This document shows positions 26,742-35,846 of a stretch of DNA of 64,000 nt, piece after piece (the first letter of the stretch is position 1; the number at the start of each line of letters is the position of its first letter). The DNA is taken from NCBI GenBank assembly GCA_963764525.1, contig CAVXTC010000022.1, positions 62,001-126,000 on the forward strand, read 5' to 3'. The translations under genes were made by a program, and so were the position numbers. This stretch comes from DATDIC01 sp963764525 (GTDB taxonomy: Bacteria; Pseudomonadota; Alphaproteobacteria; Acetobacterales; Acetobacteraceae). The notes under the pieces were generated by a model, which was given only the letters and a program-made list of their open reading frames with translations, ran no database searches and had not been told where the DNA came from.

Positions 26742-27796
26742 TCAGGGTCGGAATCGCCGGACTCGGCCGGATCGCCGATTTGCATTTTCGCGGCTATCAG
26801 GACAACCCGGATGCGACTGTTGTGGCGATCTGCGACAGCAATCCCGCCCGCGTGGAGCGTCGCCGCGTCGATTTCCCTGCCGCGACGCCCTATACCGATT
26901 ACCCGGCGTTCCTGCGTCACGACATGGACATGATCGAGTTGCTGACGCCCCATCCGGTCCACGCCGAGATGGCGGAAGCCGCCTTCGCCCGTGGTCTGCA
27001 TGTCAGCGTGCAAAAGCCGATGGCAATGAGCCTTGCGGAATGCGACCGGATGATCGCGGCGGCAAAGGCGGCAGGCCGGTACCTGAAACTGTTCGAGAAC
27101 TATCTGACCTATCCGCCGCTGGAGAAACTGAAGGCGCTGATCGCCGATGGCGCGATCGGCCGCCCGCTGCACATGCGGATGCGCACCTTGCATGGCGATC
27201 CGCGCGGCGCCTGGCCGATCGAGCCGGAGACCCAGCACTGGCGCCATGCGCTGACCCAAAGCAACCGGCACGGCCGGCTGACGTTCGACGACGGGCACCA
27301 CAAACTGGCCACCGCGACCTGGCTGTTCGGACCGGTGCAGGAGGTGTTCGCCCGCATCGACTGGAAACCGGCGCCGAATGGCGGCCTGATCGACTCGCCG
27401 GCGACCATCACGTGGCGCCACGCCGACCCGGCGGTGCATGTCATCTGGGATTGCGTGCATGTGCCGGATATGCGCATCCGCACCGACTACTACGCCAATG
27501 ACGACAAGTTCGAGGTGATCGGGGAGCGTGGCATCCTGACGGTCAGCCGCTGCACGGGACGGTTGCTGGACGAGCCGGTCCTGACGCTCTATCGCGATGG
27601 AGAAATGCGGGCGTTCCACGACACCGAGGACGATTGGGGCGAAAGCTTCCGCCGTTCCACCCTGGCTTTCACCGACCTTCTCCATCGCGGGAACGGCCGG
27701 CCGGTGCTGACAGGTGAGGATGGGCGGGAGTTGCTGCGGCTGGCCGACGCGATCGACCTCTCGGCGACCGAGCACCGGCCAATCGGCCTCAACTGA
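26738..27796 (+). CDS. Gfo/Idh/MocA family oxidoreductase
   Basis: A 352-residue NAD(P)-dependent oxidoreductase. The N-terminal Rossmann motif is VGIAGLGRIADLH, followed by the cofactor/substrate loop LHVSVQKPMAMSLAECDRM, where QKP replaces the common EKP. The C-terminal domain has FDDGHHKLATATWLFGPVQEVFA, with the catalytic His in DDGHH. The enzymes oxidise sugars, inositols or related polyols. It is the last gene of the plus-strand catabolic group; the copper chaperone gene begins immediately after its stop. Confidence 0.88.
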   Translation: MIRVGIAGLGRIADLHFRGYQDNPDATVVAICDSNPARVERRRVDFPAATPYTDYPAFLRHDMDMIELLTPHPVHAEMAEAAFARGLHVSVQKPMAMSLAECDRMIAAAKAAGRYLKLFENYLTYPPLEKLKALIADGAIGRPLHMRMRTLHGDPRGAWPIEPETQHWRHALTQSNRHGRLTFDDGHHKLATATWLFGPVQEVFARIDWKPAPNGGLIDSPATITWRHADPAVHVIWDCVHVPDMRIRTDYYANDDKFEVIGERGILTVSRCTGRLLDEPVLTLYRDGEMRAFHDTEDDWGESFRRSTLAFTDLLHRGNGRPVLTGEDGRELLRLADAIDLSATEHRPIGLN

Positions 27797-28246
27797 ATGG
27801 ACATGAACATGCCGCGTCGAATCCTCTGGATTGCCCTGGTGACGCTGGCCGCAACCGCGCCAGCTTTCGCGCAACTGCAGATGGTCAGCATCTCCAATCC
27901 GTGGATCCGCTTCATCACGCCGCAAACTCCGGCGGCCGGCTATTTCACGGTGACCAACGTCGGCGCCCATCCGGTGGCCATCGTCGGCGCATCATCGCCG
28001 GCCTGCGGGTCGTTGATGCTGCACCAGAGCCGCAACGTGAACGGCACCGAGCACATGGAGGCCGTTGCCAGCGTCAGCGTGCCGGCGCACGGAGCGGTCC
28101 GCTTCGAACCGGGCGGCTATCACCTGATGTGCATGTCGCCCTCGGCCGCCATGTCGCCGGGGCGCAGCGTGCCGGTCACGATCAGTTTCGACGACAAGCG
28201 CTCGATCACGAAGCCATTCGTCGTGCAGGGCCCGAACGGCCACTGA
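27797..28246 (+). CDS. Periplasmic copper chaperone PCu(A)C
   Basis: A 149-residue protein with a signal peptide (MPRRILWIALVTLAATAPAFA) and a PCu(A)C domain. Copper ligands follow the family pattern: M and H in SLMLHQS, M in GTEHMEAV, then H and M in GGYHLMCM. The protein captures Cu(I) in the periplasm and delivers it to the CuA or CuB site of cytochrome oxidase. The CtaG-type gene about 110 bases downstream supports that role. The ATG at 27797 adjoins the previous stop; MPRR may be the true start. Confidence 0.92.
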   Translation: MDMNMPRRILWIALVTLAATAPAFAQLQMVSISNPWIRFITPQTPAAGYFTVTNVGAHPVAIVGASSPACGSLMLHQSRNVNGTEHMEAVASVSVPAHGAVRFEPGGYHLMCMSPSAAMSPGRSVPVTISFDDKRSITKPFVVQGPNGH

Positions 28247-28249
28247 GGG

Positions 28250-28318
28250 TCACACCAGTTCGGCGATCCGCGCCGGCAGCCCGTTCGCGAAAGTGAACAC
28301 CTTGTCGCTCGCGGCAAC
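28250..28318 (-). other. Possible 3' fragment of a lost gene
   Basis: Between the copper chaperone and the CtaG gene the minus strand reads VAASDKVFTFANGLPARIAEL then V and a stop, a protein-like tail with no start or upstream body. It looks like the last 20-odd codons of a gene removed by a deletion. The parent family is not recognised. Confidence 0.3.
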
Positions 28319-28357
28319 TTGCGATGATGGTCGCCATCGGGCCAGGGTCGCGGCGCA

Positions 28358-29365
28358 ATGCCATATCATCGGAGGTTGTCGGCGCTAGGCTGGAAAAGCT
28401 CGGACCTGATCGGGGGCGGCGTCCTGCTTGGGGGCAGCGGTGCGCTGGCCTGGGCCTGCCGGGTGCATCCGGCGGCGCTGCCGCCCTGGGCGCCGTGGGA
28501 GTTTTCGTGGGTCGAGTTCCTCGCTGCCTCCCTCGGCCTATGGTGGTATGGGCGCGGATTGGCGCGCACGGCCGCGAGCAGGCGCCCGTCCGCGTTGCGC
28601 CAGGCCGGCTTCCTGGCCGGCGTGCTGATCAGCTACGCCGTGTTGCAGACCCGGTTCGACTACATGGCGCAACACATGTTCTTACTGAGCCGGGTGCAGC
28701 ACATGACCACGCACCATCTCGGACCGTTCCTGATCGCGTTGGCCTGGCCGGGGGAGATGCTCGCGCGGGGGATGCCGGCGCCGCTGCGGCGCCTGATGGC
28801 GCACCCTTTCGTCGCGCGGACTATGGCGGTTTTGCAGCAGCCGGTGCTGGCGGCGGTGCTGTTCGCCGGACTGATCCTGTTGTGGCTGATCCCGGCGGTG
28901 CATTTCCGCGCCATGATGGACGCCCGGCTATATGCGGTGATGAACGGGAGCATGTTGGGCGATGGACTGCTGTTCTGGATGCTGGTCCTTGACCCGAGGG
29001 CGAGCCCGCCAGCGCGGCTGTCCTACGGCGTGCGGATATTCCTGGTCATGTCGGTGCAGGTGCCGCAGATCATGGCCGGGGCACTGATTGCGCTGACCAC
29101 GCAGGATTTGTATCCATACTACGAGTTGTGCGGCCGGCTGTTTGCGGGGATCGGTGCGCATCTGGACCAGGAAATCGGCGGCTTCATCATCTATTTTCCT
29201 GGCGCGATGATGAGCGCGGTGGCGGCGCTGCTGCTGTTCCGCCGACTGTGGCACGATGATGCGGCGATCGCAGCCACGCTGGCGGCAGGCGGAACGGAAT
29301 TGCTTTCGCCATCGCTGCGGGATAGCAGGATGTTAGCGGGCCGGTTGATCGCCGATAGCCGGTGA
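28358..29365 (+). CDS. ctaG: CtaG-like cytochrome c oxidase assembly membrane protein (caa3 type)
   Basis: A 335-residue integral membrane protein of the Caa3_CtaG family with about seven hydrophobic helices. The family segment RFDYMAQHMFLLSRVQHMTTHHLGPFLIALAWPG contains the histidine- and methionine-rich region expected to bind copper. Others are VPQIMAGALIAL and HLDQEIGGFIIYFPGAMM. CtaG-type proteins help to insert copper into cytochrome oxidase. Location after the PCu(A)C gene supports a copper-delivery unit. The ATG at 28358 is used; a GGAGG at 28372 hints that translation might start slightly later. Confidence 0.85.
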   Translation: MPYHRRLSALGWKSSDLIGGGVLLGGSGALAWACRVHPAALPPWAPWEFSWVEFLAASLGLWWYGRGLARTAASRRPSALRQAGFLAGVLISYAVLQTRFDYMAQHMFLLSRVQHMTTHHLGPFLIALAWPGEMLARGMPAPLRRLMAHPFVARTMAVLQQPVLAAVLFAGLILLWLIPAVHFRAMMDARLYAVMNGSMLGDGLLFWMLVLDPRASPPARLSYGVRIFLVMSVQVPQIMAGALIALTTQDLYPYYELCGRLFAGIGAHLDQEIGGFIIYFPGAMMSAVAALLLFRRLWHDDAAIAATLAAGGTELLSPSLRDSRMLAGRLIADSR

Positions 29366-29440
29366 AACGGCGCAGGCGGGTGGGAGAAGTCGAGCAGTGA
29401 CCAACCTTCTGTGCAGCTTCCCGGGAACGGAAGCCTGAGC

Positions 29441-31147
29441 ATGGATCAGACTTCCCATCCCGGGATGGCGGCTCCGCGGGAGCAGCTCCGCAAGACGGCG
29501 ACCGGGATCAGCGGCTTCGACACGATCACCGCGGGCGGCCTGCCGGCTGGTCGGCCGACCCTGATCTGCGGCGGCGCCGGGTGCGGCAAGACGCTGTTCG
29601 CGATGACGTTCCTGGTCAACGGCGCGACCGTGTTCGATGAGCCAGGCGTCTTCATGAGTTTCGAGGAATCCACCGAGGACCTGGCCCGCAACGTTGCCTC
29701 GCTCGGCTACGACCTTCCGACGCTGGTCGCCGACGGCAAGATCACGATGGACCATGTCCGTCTCGAACGCAGCGAAATCGAGGAAACGGGCGACTACGAT
29801 CTTGAAGGCCTGTTCGTCCGTCTGGGCTATGCGATCCGGACCATCGGCGCCAGACGCGTTGTGCTCGATACGCTGGAAGCCTTGTTCGCCGGGCTGCAGA
29901 ATACGGCTGTGCTGAGGGCGGAACTGCGGCGTTTGTTCGGCTGGCTGAAGGATCAGGGTGTCACGGCGGTGATCACCGCCGAGACCGGCGGCGGGGAACT
30001 GACCCGGCACGGGCTGGAGGAGTACGTCTCGGATTGCGTCGTGCTGCTGAACCACCGCTTGCAGAACGGGATCGCGACCCGGCGCCTGCGCGTCGTGAAA
30101 TATCGCGGCTCCGCCCATGGCACGAACGAGTACCCGTTCCTGGTTGACGAACAGGGCATCAGCGTCCTGCCGGTCACCGCCGCCGGTCTGGAACACGAGG
30201 TGGATGAGGGCCGCGTCTCGACCGGGATTGCCGGACTTGATGCCATGTTCGGCGCCGGCGGCGTGTATCGTGGTTCCAGCATACTGGTATCCGGCAAGGC
30301 CGGAACCGGCAAGACCAGCATCGCCAGTCACTTCGTGGAGGCAGCCTGCTGCCGCGGCGAGCGGTGCATCTACTTCGCCTTTGAAGAGGGCCCGCAGCAG
30401 ATCATCCGCAACATGCGCTCGATCGGCATCGACCTTGCCCCGTGGGTGGAAAGCGGGCTGTTGCGTTTCGAGGCAGCGCGGCCGAGCCTGTACGGGCTGG
30501 AGATGCATCTTGCCCGGATGCAGCGCGACATCGACGCCGTGGCACCGTCGGTCGTGGTCCTGGACCCGATTTCCAGCCTGCGCGGAGATCCGACCGACAT
30601 TCACGCGACGCTTCTGCGGATGGTCGATCTGCTGAAAAGCCGCGGCATAACAGCAGTTGCAACGAATCTGGTTTCCGGTGATTACGTGGTGGACAGCACC
30701 GAGCTGGACATGTCGTCGCTGATGGACACCTGGCTTTCGTTGATCAACCTGGAAGGCAATGGTGAGCGCAACCGCGGTCTCTATGTGCTGAAATCGCGCG
30801 GCATGAGCCACTCGAACCAGATCCGTGAGTTCCGCATGAGCCACGATGGCGTGCAACTGCTTGAGCCGTATATCGGACCTGCCGGAGTGCTGATCGGTTC
30901 GGCCCGCGCCGCACAGGAAGCGCAGGGGCGGCGGGAAGCGGAACGGCACAGCCAGGAGGTGGACCGCCGCACCCGCGAGCTGACCCGCAAGCGGGAAGCG
31001 ACGGAGCGACAGATCGCCGATCTTCACGCGGTGCTGGAAGCCGACCAGGAAGAGCTTCGGCAACTGGTTGCACACGAGACGCAGCAGGAGATGGCCACGC
31101 GTGCCGATCGCCAGGCCATGAGCGCCCAGCGGAGTGTCACCAAATGA
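29441..31147 (+). CDS. kaiC: KaiC-family circadian clock ATPase/autokinase
   Basis: A 568-residue double-RecA protein. The CI domain has Walker A GGAGCGKT (K50) and the catalytic glutamates E75-E76 in MSFEES. The CII domain has Walker A SGKAGTGKT (K291) and E315-E316 in FAFEEG. The CII phosphorylation loop reads DMSSLMDTW; its S425-S426 align with the S/T phosphosites 431-432 of cyanobacterial KaiC. After the fold, residues about 490-568 form a charged, coiled-coil-like tail absent from short KaiC forms. No kaiA is present, as usual outside cyanobacteria. The start at 29441 was chosen over 29411. It overlaps kaiB by four bases. Confidence 0.93.
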   Translation: MDQTSHPGMAAPREQLRKTATGISGFDTITAGGLPAGRPTLICGGAGCGKTLFAMTFLVNGATVFDEPGVFMSFEESTEDLARNVASLGYDLPTLVADGKITMDHVRLERSEIEETGDYDLEGLFVRLGYAIRTIGARRVVLDTLEALFAGLQNTAVLRAELRRLFGWLKDQGVTAVITAETGGGELTRHGLEEYVSDCVVLLNHRLQNGIATRRLRVVKYRGSAHGTNEYPFLVDEQGISVLPVTAAGLEHEVDEGRVSTGIAGLDAMFGAGGVYRGSSILVSGKAGTGKTSIASHFVEAACCRGERCIYFAFEEGPQQIIRNMRSIGIDLAPWVESGLLRFEAARPSLYGLEMHLARMQRDIDAVAPSVVVLDPISSLRGDPTDIHATLLRMVDLLKSRGITAVATNLVSGDYVVDSTELDMSSLMDTWLSLINLEGNGERNRGLYVLKSRGMSHSNQIREFRMSHDGVQLLEPYIGPAGVLIGSARAAQEAQGRREAERHSQEVDRRTRELTRKREATERQIADLHAVLEADQEELRQLVAHETQQEMATRADRQAMSAQRSVTK

Positions 31148-31479
31148 AACCTCTGGAACAGTACGATCAGGCGCCGGTCGCAGACGCCCAGGAAGCCCCC
31201 GACGGGCACTATAATTTGCGTCTGTATGTTGCCGGCCAGACGATACGGTCCGTCGCGGCACTATCTAATCTCAGGCTGGTTTGCGATCGGCACCTTGCCG
31301 GGCGCTACCGTATCGAGGTGATCGACCTGCTGGAACATCCGCAGCTCGCGGCAGGCGACCAGATACTGGCGGTTCCCACTCTGGTCCGCCGCTTGCCGAC
31401 GCCGATCAAGCGGATCATCGGCAACCTGTCGGATACCGAGCGCGTTCTGGTCGGTCTGGACCTTCGCCAGGAGGCGTGA
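31144..31479 (+). CDS. kaiB: KaiB-family protein (first copy)
   Basis: A 111-residue KaiB. After an N-terminal tail, the thioredoxin-like KaiB core starts NLRLYVAGQTIRSVAALSNL and continues RYRIEVIDLLEHPQLAAGDQILAVPTLVRRLPTPIKRIIGNLSDTERVLVGL, with the cis-proline of AVPTL. KaiB binds the CI ring of KaiC. ATGA overlaps couple it to kaiC upstream and to the second kaiB downstream. Confidence 0.93.
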   Translation: MKPLEQYDQAPVADAQEAPDGHYNLRLYVAGQTIRSVAALSNLRLVCDRHLAGRYRIEVIDLLEHPQLAAGDQILAVPTLVRRLPTPIKRIIGNLSDTERVLVGLDLRQEA

Positions 31480-31816
31480 TGATGACCAGCGCGCCCGATC
31501 CGCTTCCCGAGCCGGAGAGACCACCGAGGCGACCGGCCCGCGCTATATGCTGCGGCTTTATGTCACCGGCACCACGGCGCGGTCGGCGCGGGCAATCGCC
31601 AACGCACGGCGCGCCTGCGAGACCCACCTGGCGGGTCGTTACGACCTTGCCGTGGTCGATATCTACCAGCACCCTGAAGCGGCGCAGGAACACCAGATCA
31701 TCGCGGTGCCGACCCTGGTTCGGTTGCTGCCGGTGCCGCTGCGCCGGCTGGTCGGCGATCTTTCGAACAATGAGCGCGTGCTCGCCGGCCTTGAGATCGA
31801 GACGGTCAAGAGGTAG
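31479..31816 (+). CDS. kaiB: KaiB-family protein (second copy), frameshifted N terminus
   Basis: The KaiB core is complete in one frame: YMLRLYVTGTTARSARAI, VVDIYQHPEAAQEHQIIAVPTLVRLLPVPLRRLVGDLSNNERVLAGL. The ATG overlapping the first kaiB stop (31479), or the adjacent ATG at 31482, lies in another frame; one missing base near 31518 would join MTSAPDPLPEPE to TTEATGPRYMLRLY. If read as given, translation could start only at the ATG at 31547 within the first strand. The two KaiBs share the AVPTLVR loop but differ elsewhere, so they may have distinct partners. Confidence 0.88.
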
Positions 31817-31818
31817 CG

Positions 31819-33571
31819 TTGAAAACGATCTCACCGCCGCCGCAAGACGGGCAGGAGGTCATTGCCGGGCTTCGCCATCAACTGGCGGATGCCGGCGATC
31901 GGCTGCGCGAGGCGATGGACACCATCGAGGCAATCCGGAGCGGCGATGTCGATGCGGTGGTGGTGGGCGGCGCCACCGGACCGAAAATCTACACGCTGGA
32001 AAATGACGACCGGCCGTACCGCCGCCTGATCGAACAGATCGGCGAAGGCGCGTTGACGCTGTCGACCGAGGGGTTGATCCTGATACTGCAACGGCGCCGT
32101 CGCCGAAATGCTGCAGCTGCCGCAGGAACAGGTGATCGGCGCTCTGCTTCAGCGGTTCATCAGCCCGGCCGAACGCGGCGCGCTGACGGAGCTTCTGGCT
32201 GCTGGTGACGGGCGGCGCGAATTTCACCTGCAACGGCGCGGCACCACGCTGCCGGTGGTGGTTTCGCTGAGCCGGCTTGAACTGGACGGGGCGGGTACGC
32301 TGTGCGCCATCGTCACGAATCTTGCGGATCAGAAGCGGGCCGAGGATGCGCTGCGCGAGGCGCACGACCTGCTGCTGGCTGAAAGCGCCGAACGGGAGCG
32401 CACGGAAACCATGCTGCGCCAGGCGCAGAAGATGGAAGCGGTCGGCCAGCTTACCGGAGGCATCGCGCACGACTTCAACAATCTGCTTCAGGGCATCATG
32501 GGAAGCCTTGAGATCATCCAGCGGCGCATCGAGGTCGGCCGTGCGGAGGATTTGCAACGCTACATCACCTCGGCGATCACCTCCGTGCAGCGTGCGGCCG
32601 CGCTGACCCAGCGGCTGCTGGCTTTTGCACGGCGCCAGCCGCTCGACCCGAAACCGGTGCAGGCCAACCGGTTGGTTGCATCCATGGAGGATCTGCTGCG
32701 CCGCACGCTCGGCCCGACGATCGACCTGCAAATGGTCCTGGCCGGCGGGGTGTGGCCGACGCTGTGCGATCCGAACCAGTTGGAGAACGCAATCCTCAAT
32801 CTGGCGATCAATGCACGGGACGCCATGCCCGAAGGTGGCCGGTTGATCGTCGAGACCGCCAATGCGCATCTCGATGAAGCCGAAATTCGTGCGCAGGGCG
32901 GTGATGTCAGGCCCGGGCCGTATGTCACGGTCAGTGTTACCGATACCGGCGTCGGGATGCCGGCGGAGGTTGTCGCCAAGGCGTTCGACCCGTTCTTTAC
33001 CACCAAGCCGCCCGGCCAGGGCACCGGCCTCGGCCTGTCCATGCTGTATGGCTTCGTGAAGCAATCCGACGGCCACGCGCGAATCAAATCGCAGGAGGGA
33101 TGCGGCACGTCGGTGAAGCTGTTTCTGCCACGGTTGCGTGGCGCGGCCGAGGCAGCGCCGATCGAGCCGTCTTCGGCATCGGCGGTAGAATCCGCATCGC
33201 AAACTGCCGCGACGGTTCTGGTGGTCGATGACGAGGCCGTGATGCGCATGTTGATCGTCGAGGTTCTGGCTGACCTCGGGTATGAGACGATCGAGGCAGT
33301 TGATGGCCCATCGGGATTGCGGGTCATTAAAACCGACGCGCAAATCGATCTGCTGATCACCGATGTGGGCCTGCCGGGTTTGACGGGACGCCAGCTTGCC
33401 GATGCCGCGCGGCGGCTTCGTCCGGGCCTGAAGGTGCTGTTCTGCACCGGCTACGCGCATAACGCGCCGCCGGGCAATGGGTCGGATTTGGAACCTGGGG
33501 TGGTAGAAGTCATCAGCAAGCCGTTCACGCTGGATGCACTTGCAGCGAAAATGCGCGAGATGCTGGGTTGA
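31819..33571 (+). CDS. PAS hybrid histidine kinase with C-terminal receiver domain, frameshifted
   Basis: About 583 residues across one extra base near 32084. The order is an N-terminal helical segment with MDTIEAIRSGDVDAVVV, a PAS domain (DRPYRRLIEQIGEGALTLSTEG to FHLQRRGTTLPVVVSLSRLEL), a phosphoacceptor region with the H-box GGIAHDFNNLLQGI, an ATPase domain (N-box NLAINARDAMPEGG, G-boxes TDTGVGMPAEV and GTGLGLSMLYG) and a receiver (VLVVDDEAVMRML, phosphoaspartate in LLITDVGLPGL, SKPFT). The TTG start lies two bases after the kaiB stop, making it the output kinase candidate of the Kai module. Confidence 0.9.
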
Positions 33572-33940
33572 CTGTCAGAGGGTCCGTCAGCATCGCCCAG
33601 GTCGCGCTGACCCGGCGGCGCAAAATGAACCGCAGTGCCGCGGCGATGTGCTGCTCTGAGCCTTTTGCGGCCCCGCGGTAAATTTGCTGGCCGCCGCCTG
33701 CAACTCAGGAAGAAGGTTCTGACCCAGATTTCAGAAGATGCACGCCGATGCACACAGATGGGACCGGATTACCGGCACCCCCGAAGGGTGTTGACGCCCT
33801 ACCGATCACTCAGCCTATTTTCATCTGCGTGCATAACGGGGCATCGATTCCCGCTACCCGCTTTCGCGGGCACAAGCTTCGCGGGGATGACCGTCGAGGC
33901 TCGGAGTCTTCGCCGGTTGGTATCATATCAGACGGCAGTT
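33572..33940. other. Intergenic region without recognisable gene
   Basis: A convergent gap between the kinase and aroKB. It contains a small hairpin CCCGCTTTCGCGGG and, at 33914-33928, the motif CGGTTGGTATCATAT, which nearly matches the arm of the palindrome at 36781-36892. No reading frame here is convincing. Confidence 0.5.
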
Positions 33941-35618
33941 CTACATGCACCCCTCATCCCGCAGCAGTCCCGCCACCGCGTCCACCGGCACATCCGCAGC
34001 CGTGAACGCCTGCCCGATCCCGCGCACCAGCACGAAAGTCAGCGCCCCGTCACGCACCTTCTTGTCACGCCGCATGTGCCCGATCAGCGAGTCCGCGGTG
34101 AACCGGCGGTTCAGCGTCCCCAGCTCTGCCGGCAGCCCGACGCCGGCCAGATGTGCGATGACCTGCTCGGCCTCATCGGCTCCGCACAGCCCCAGGCGGG
34201 CCGACAGACGGAACGCCAGGCCAAGCCCGACGGCAACAGCTTCGCCGTGCAACAGGCCGCCCCTGTAGCCGAATTCGGCCTCCAGCGCGTGGCCGAACGT
34301 GTGGCCAAGGTTCAGCAGCGCCCGTCCGTCGGACGGCTTTTCCTCCCGCTCATCATCGCCCACCACGGCGGCCTTGAAGGCACAGGCACGATGGATGGCC
34401 TCGGCCTGGGTCTCGCGGTCGCCGCCTACCACGGCAGCCGCGTTGCGCTCGCACCAGGCGAACAGCCCGGCATCGCCGATCATCCCGGCCTTGGCGATCT
34501 CGGCGTACCCGGCCCGGAGCTCCCGCGGCGGCAGCGTGGCCAGCGTGGCAGTGTCGGCCAGCACCATGCGGGGCTGGTGGAACGCGCCGACCAGGTTTTT
34601 CCCACGCGCCGTGTTCACCCCGGTCTTGCCGCCCACCGAGGAATCGACCTGTGCCAGCAGCGTGGTCGGCACCTGCACGAAGGGCAGCCCGCGCAATGTC
34701 GCAGCCGCCGCAAACCCCGCCAGGTCCCCGACCACGCCCCCGCCCAAGCGCGAGCACACCGGTGCGGCGCTCGACCCGCTGTTCCAGGAGCTGGTCCACC
34801 AACCCCGCCCACGTCTCCAGGTTCTTGGACGCCTCGCCGGCCTGGATGACGATGGACGATGCGGCGATGCCGGTCCGCGCCAAACCGTCCAGCAGCGCCG
34901 GCAGGTGCAGCGCCGCAACCGCCTCATCGGTGACCACGACGGCGCGCTTCTGCGGCAGCACGGGGGCCAGCAACGCTCCAGCGCGGGCCAGCAGGCCGTC
35001 CCCGATGACCACCTCATAGCGCGAGCTCGCCAGCTTCACCTCCAGCCGGCGGGGCGCCTGCCAATCCAGCACCGCGTCCATCACGCGCCCGGTGGTGATC
35101 TCCGGCGGTTCGTCGCTGCAATCCACGATCACGTCTGCCTCGGCATAGAAGGGGGAGCGCTGGTCCATCAGCCGGCCGAGGATATCGGCGGGATTGCCAC
35201 CCGCCAGCAGCGGGCGGTGGTCACGGCCGACGACGCGGCGCACCAATGTCGGCAGGGCGCAGCGCAGCCAGATGGAGACCGCCTCGGCCCGCACCAGCGC
35301 ACGGGTGTCCGGGTCCAGAAAGGCGCCGCCGCCGAACGCCAGCACGATCGGTTCCCCGGCGAGCAGGCGGCGGATCACCCGACGTTCCCCATCGCGGAAC
35401 TCGCGCTCGCCGTAGCGGGCGAAAATTTCGGGAATGGTGCAGCCGGCGGCCAGCTCGATCTCGGTATCGGCGTCGCGGAACGGCAGCCCCAGCCGGGCGG
35501 CCAGCCGGCGGCCGATCGAGGTCTTGCCGGCACCCATCAGCCCGACCAGCACGACGCTGCGCCCGGCCAGCGCATCCGGCAGCGGCACGGTCTGGGCAAG
35601 GGCGGTGTTGCGCGACAT
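33941..35618 (-). CDS. aroKB: Bifunctional shikimate kinase/3-dehydroquinate synthase, frameshifted
   Basis: One reading of about 558 residues fuses two shikimate-pathway enzymes. Residues about 20-185 are shikimate kinase (VLVGLMGAGKTSIGRRLAARL, RDGERRVIRRLL, FGGGAFLDP). The rest is 3-dehydroquinate synthase, starting at LEVKLASSRYEVVIGDGLL, with NAD and zinc-binding motifs in VDSSVGGKTGVNTARGKN, GYAEIAKAGMIGD and LLNLGHTFGHALEAEFGY. The two activities are steps 5 and 2 of chorismate synthesis. The join carries no stop, so it is a true fusion, known as AroKB in related bacteria. One extra G near 34744 interrupts LALGGGVVGDLAG; for an essential gene this suggests a sequence error. Confidence 0.9.
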
Positions 35619-35690
35619 GGAGGCGAAGGCTAGCACACCGGCCGAGGCCGAGGCCAAAGCCCCGGAGTTGCGTGCAGCCGGAGCCTGTTG

Positions 35691-35834
35691 ATGATCCGCA
35701 TCTTCCTCATCGTGGTCGCTGCGGGGATCGTTGCGGTGGGGATCGCCGTTTTGTATCTGGGCGCGTTTCCGCCCAACCCCGCGGCGCACCACGTGGAGCG
35801 CACGGTCCCGAACGACCAGTTCAAGCCGCCTTAG
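35691..35834 (+). CDS. Small single-pass membrane protein
   Basis: A 47-residue open frame: one hydrophobic helix (IFLIVVAAGIVAVGIAVLYLGAF) after MIR, then a short polar tail PNPAAHHVERTVPNDQFKPP-type. It lies between aroKB (divergent) and xerD, 12 bases before xerD, so it may lead the xerD transcript. No function is known. Confidence 0.6.
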   Translation: MIRIFLIVVAAGIVAVGIAVLYLGAFPPNPAAHHVERTVPNDQFKPP

Positions 35835-35846
35835 CCGATCGCGCCC

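Noticed and set aside
29333..31261. A 642-codon open frame antisense to kaiC
   Set aside because: It is a mirror of a GC-rich gene with high third-position GC; it has no domain sense, while the plus-strand reading is a full KaiC.
31859..33460. A 533-codon minus-strand frame opposite the histidine kinase
   Set aside because: The plus strand has all kinase and receiver motifs; the antisense frame is a codon-bias shadow.
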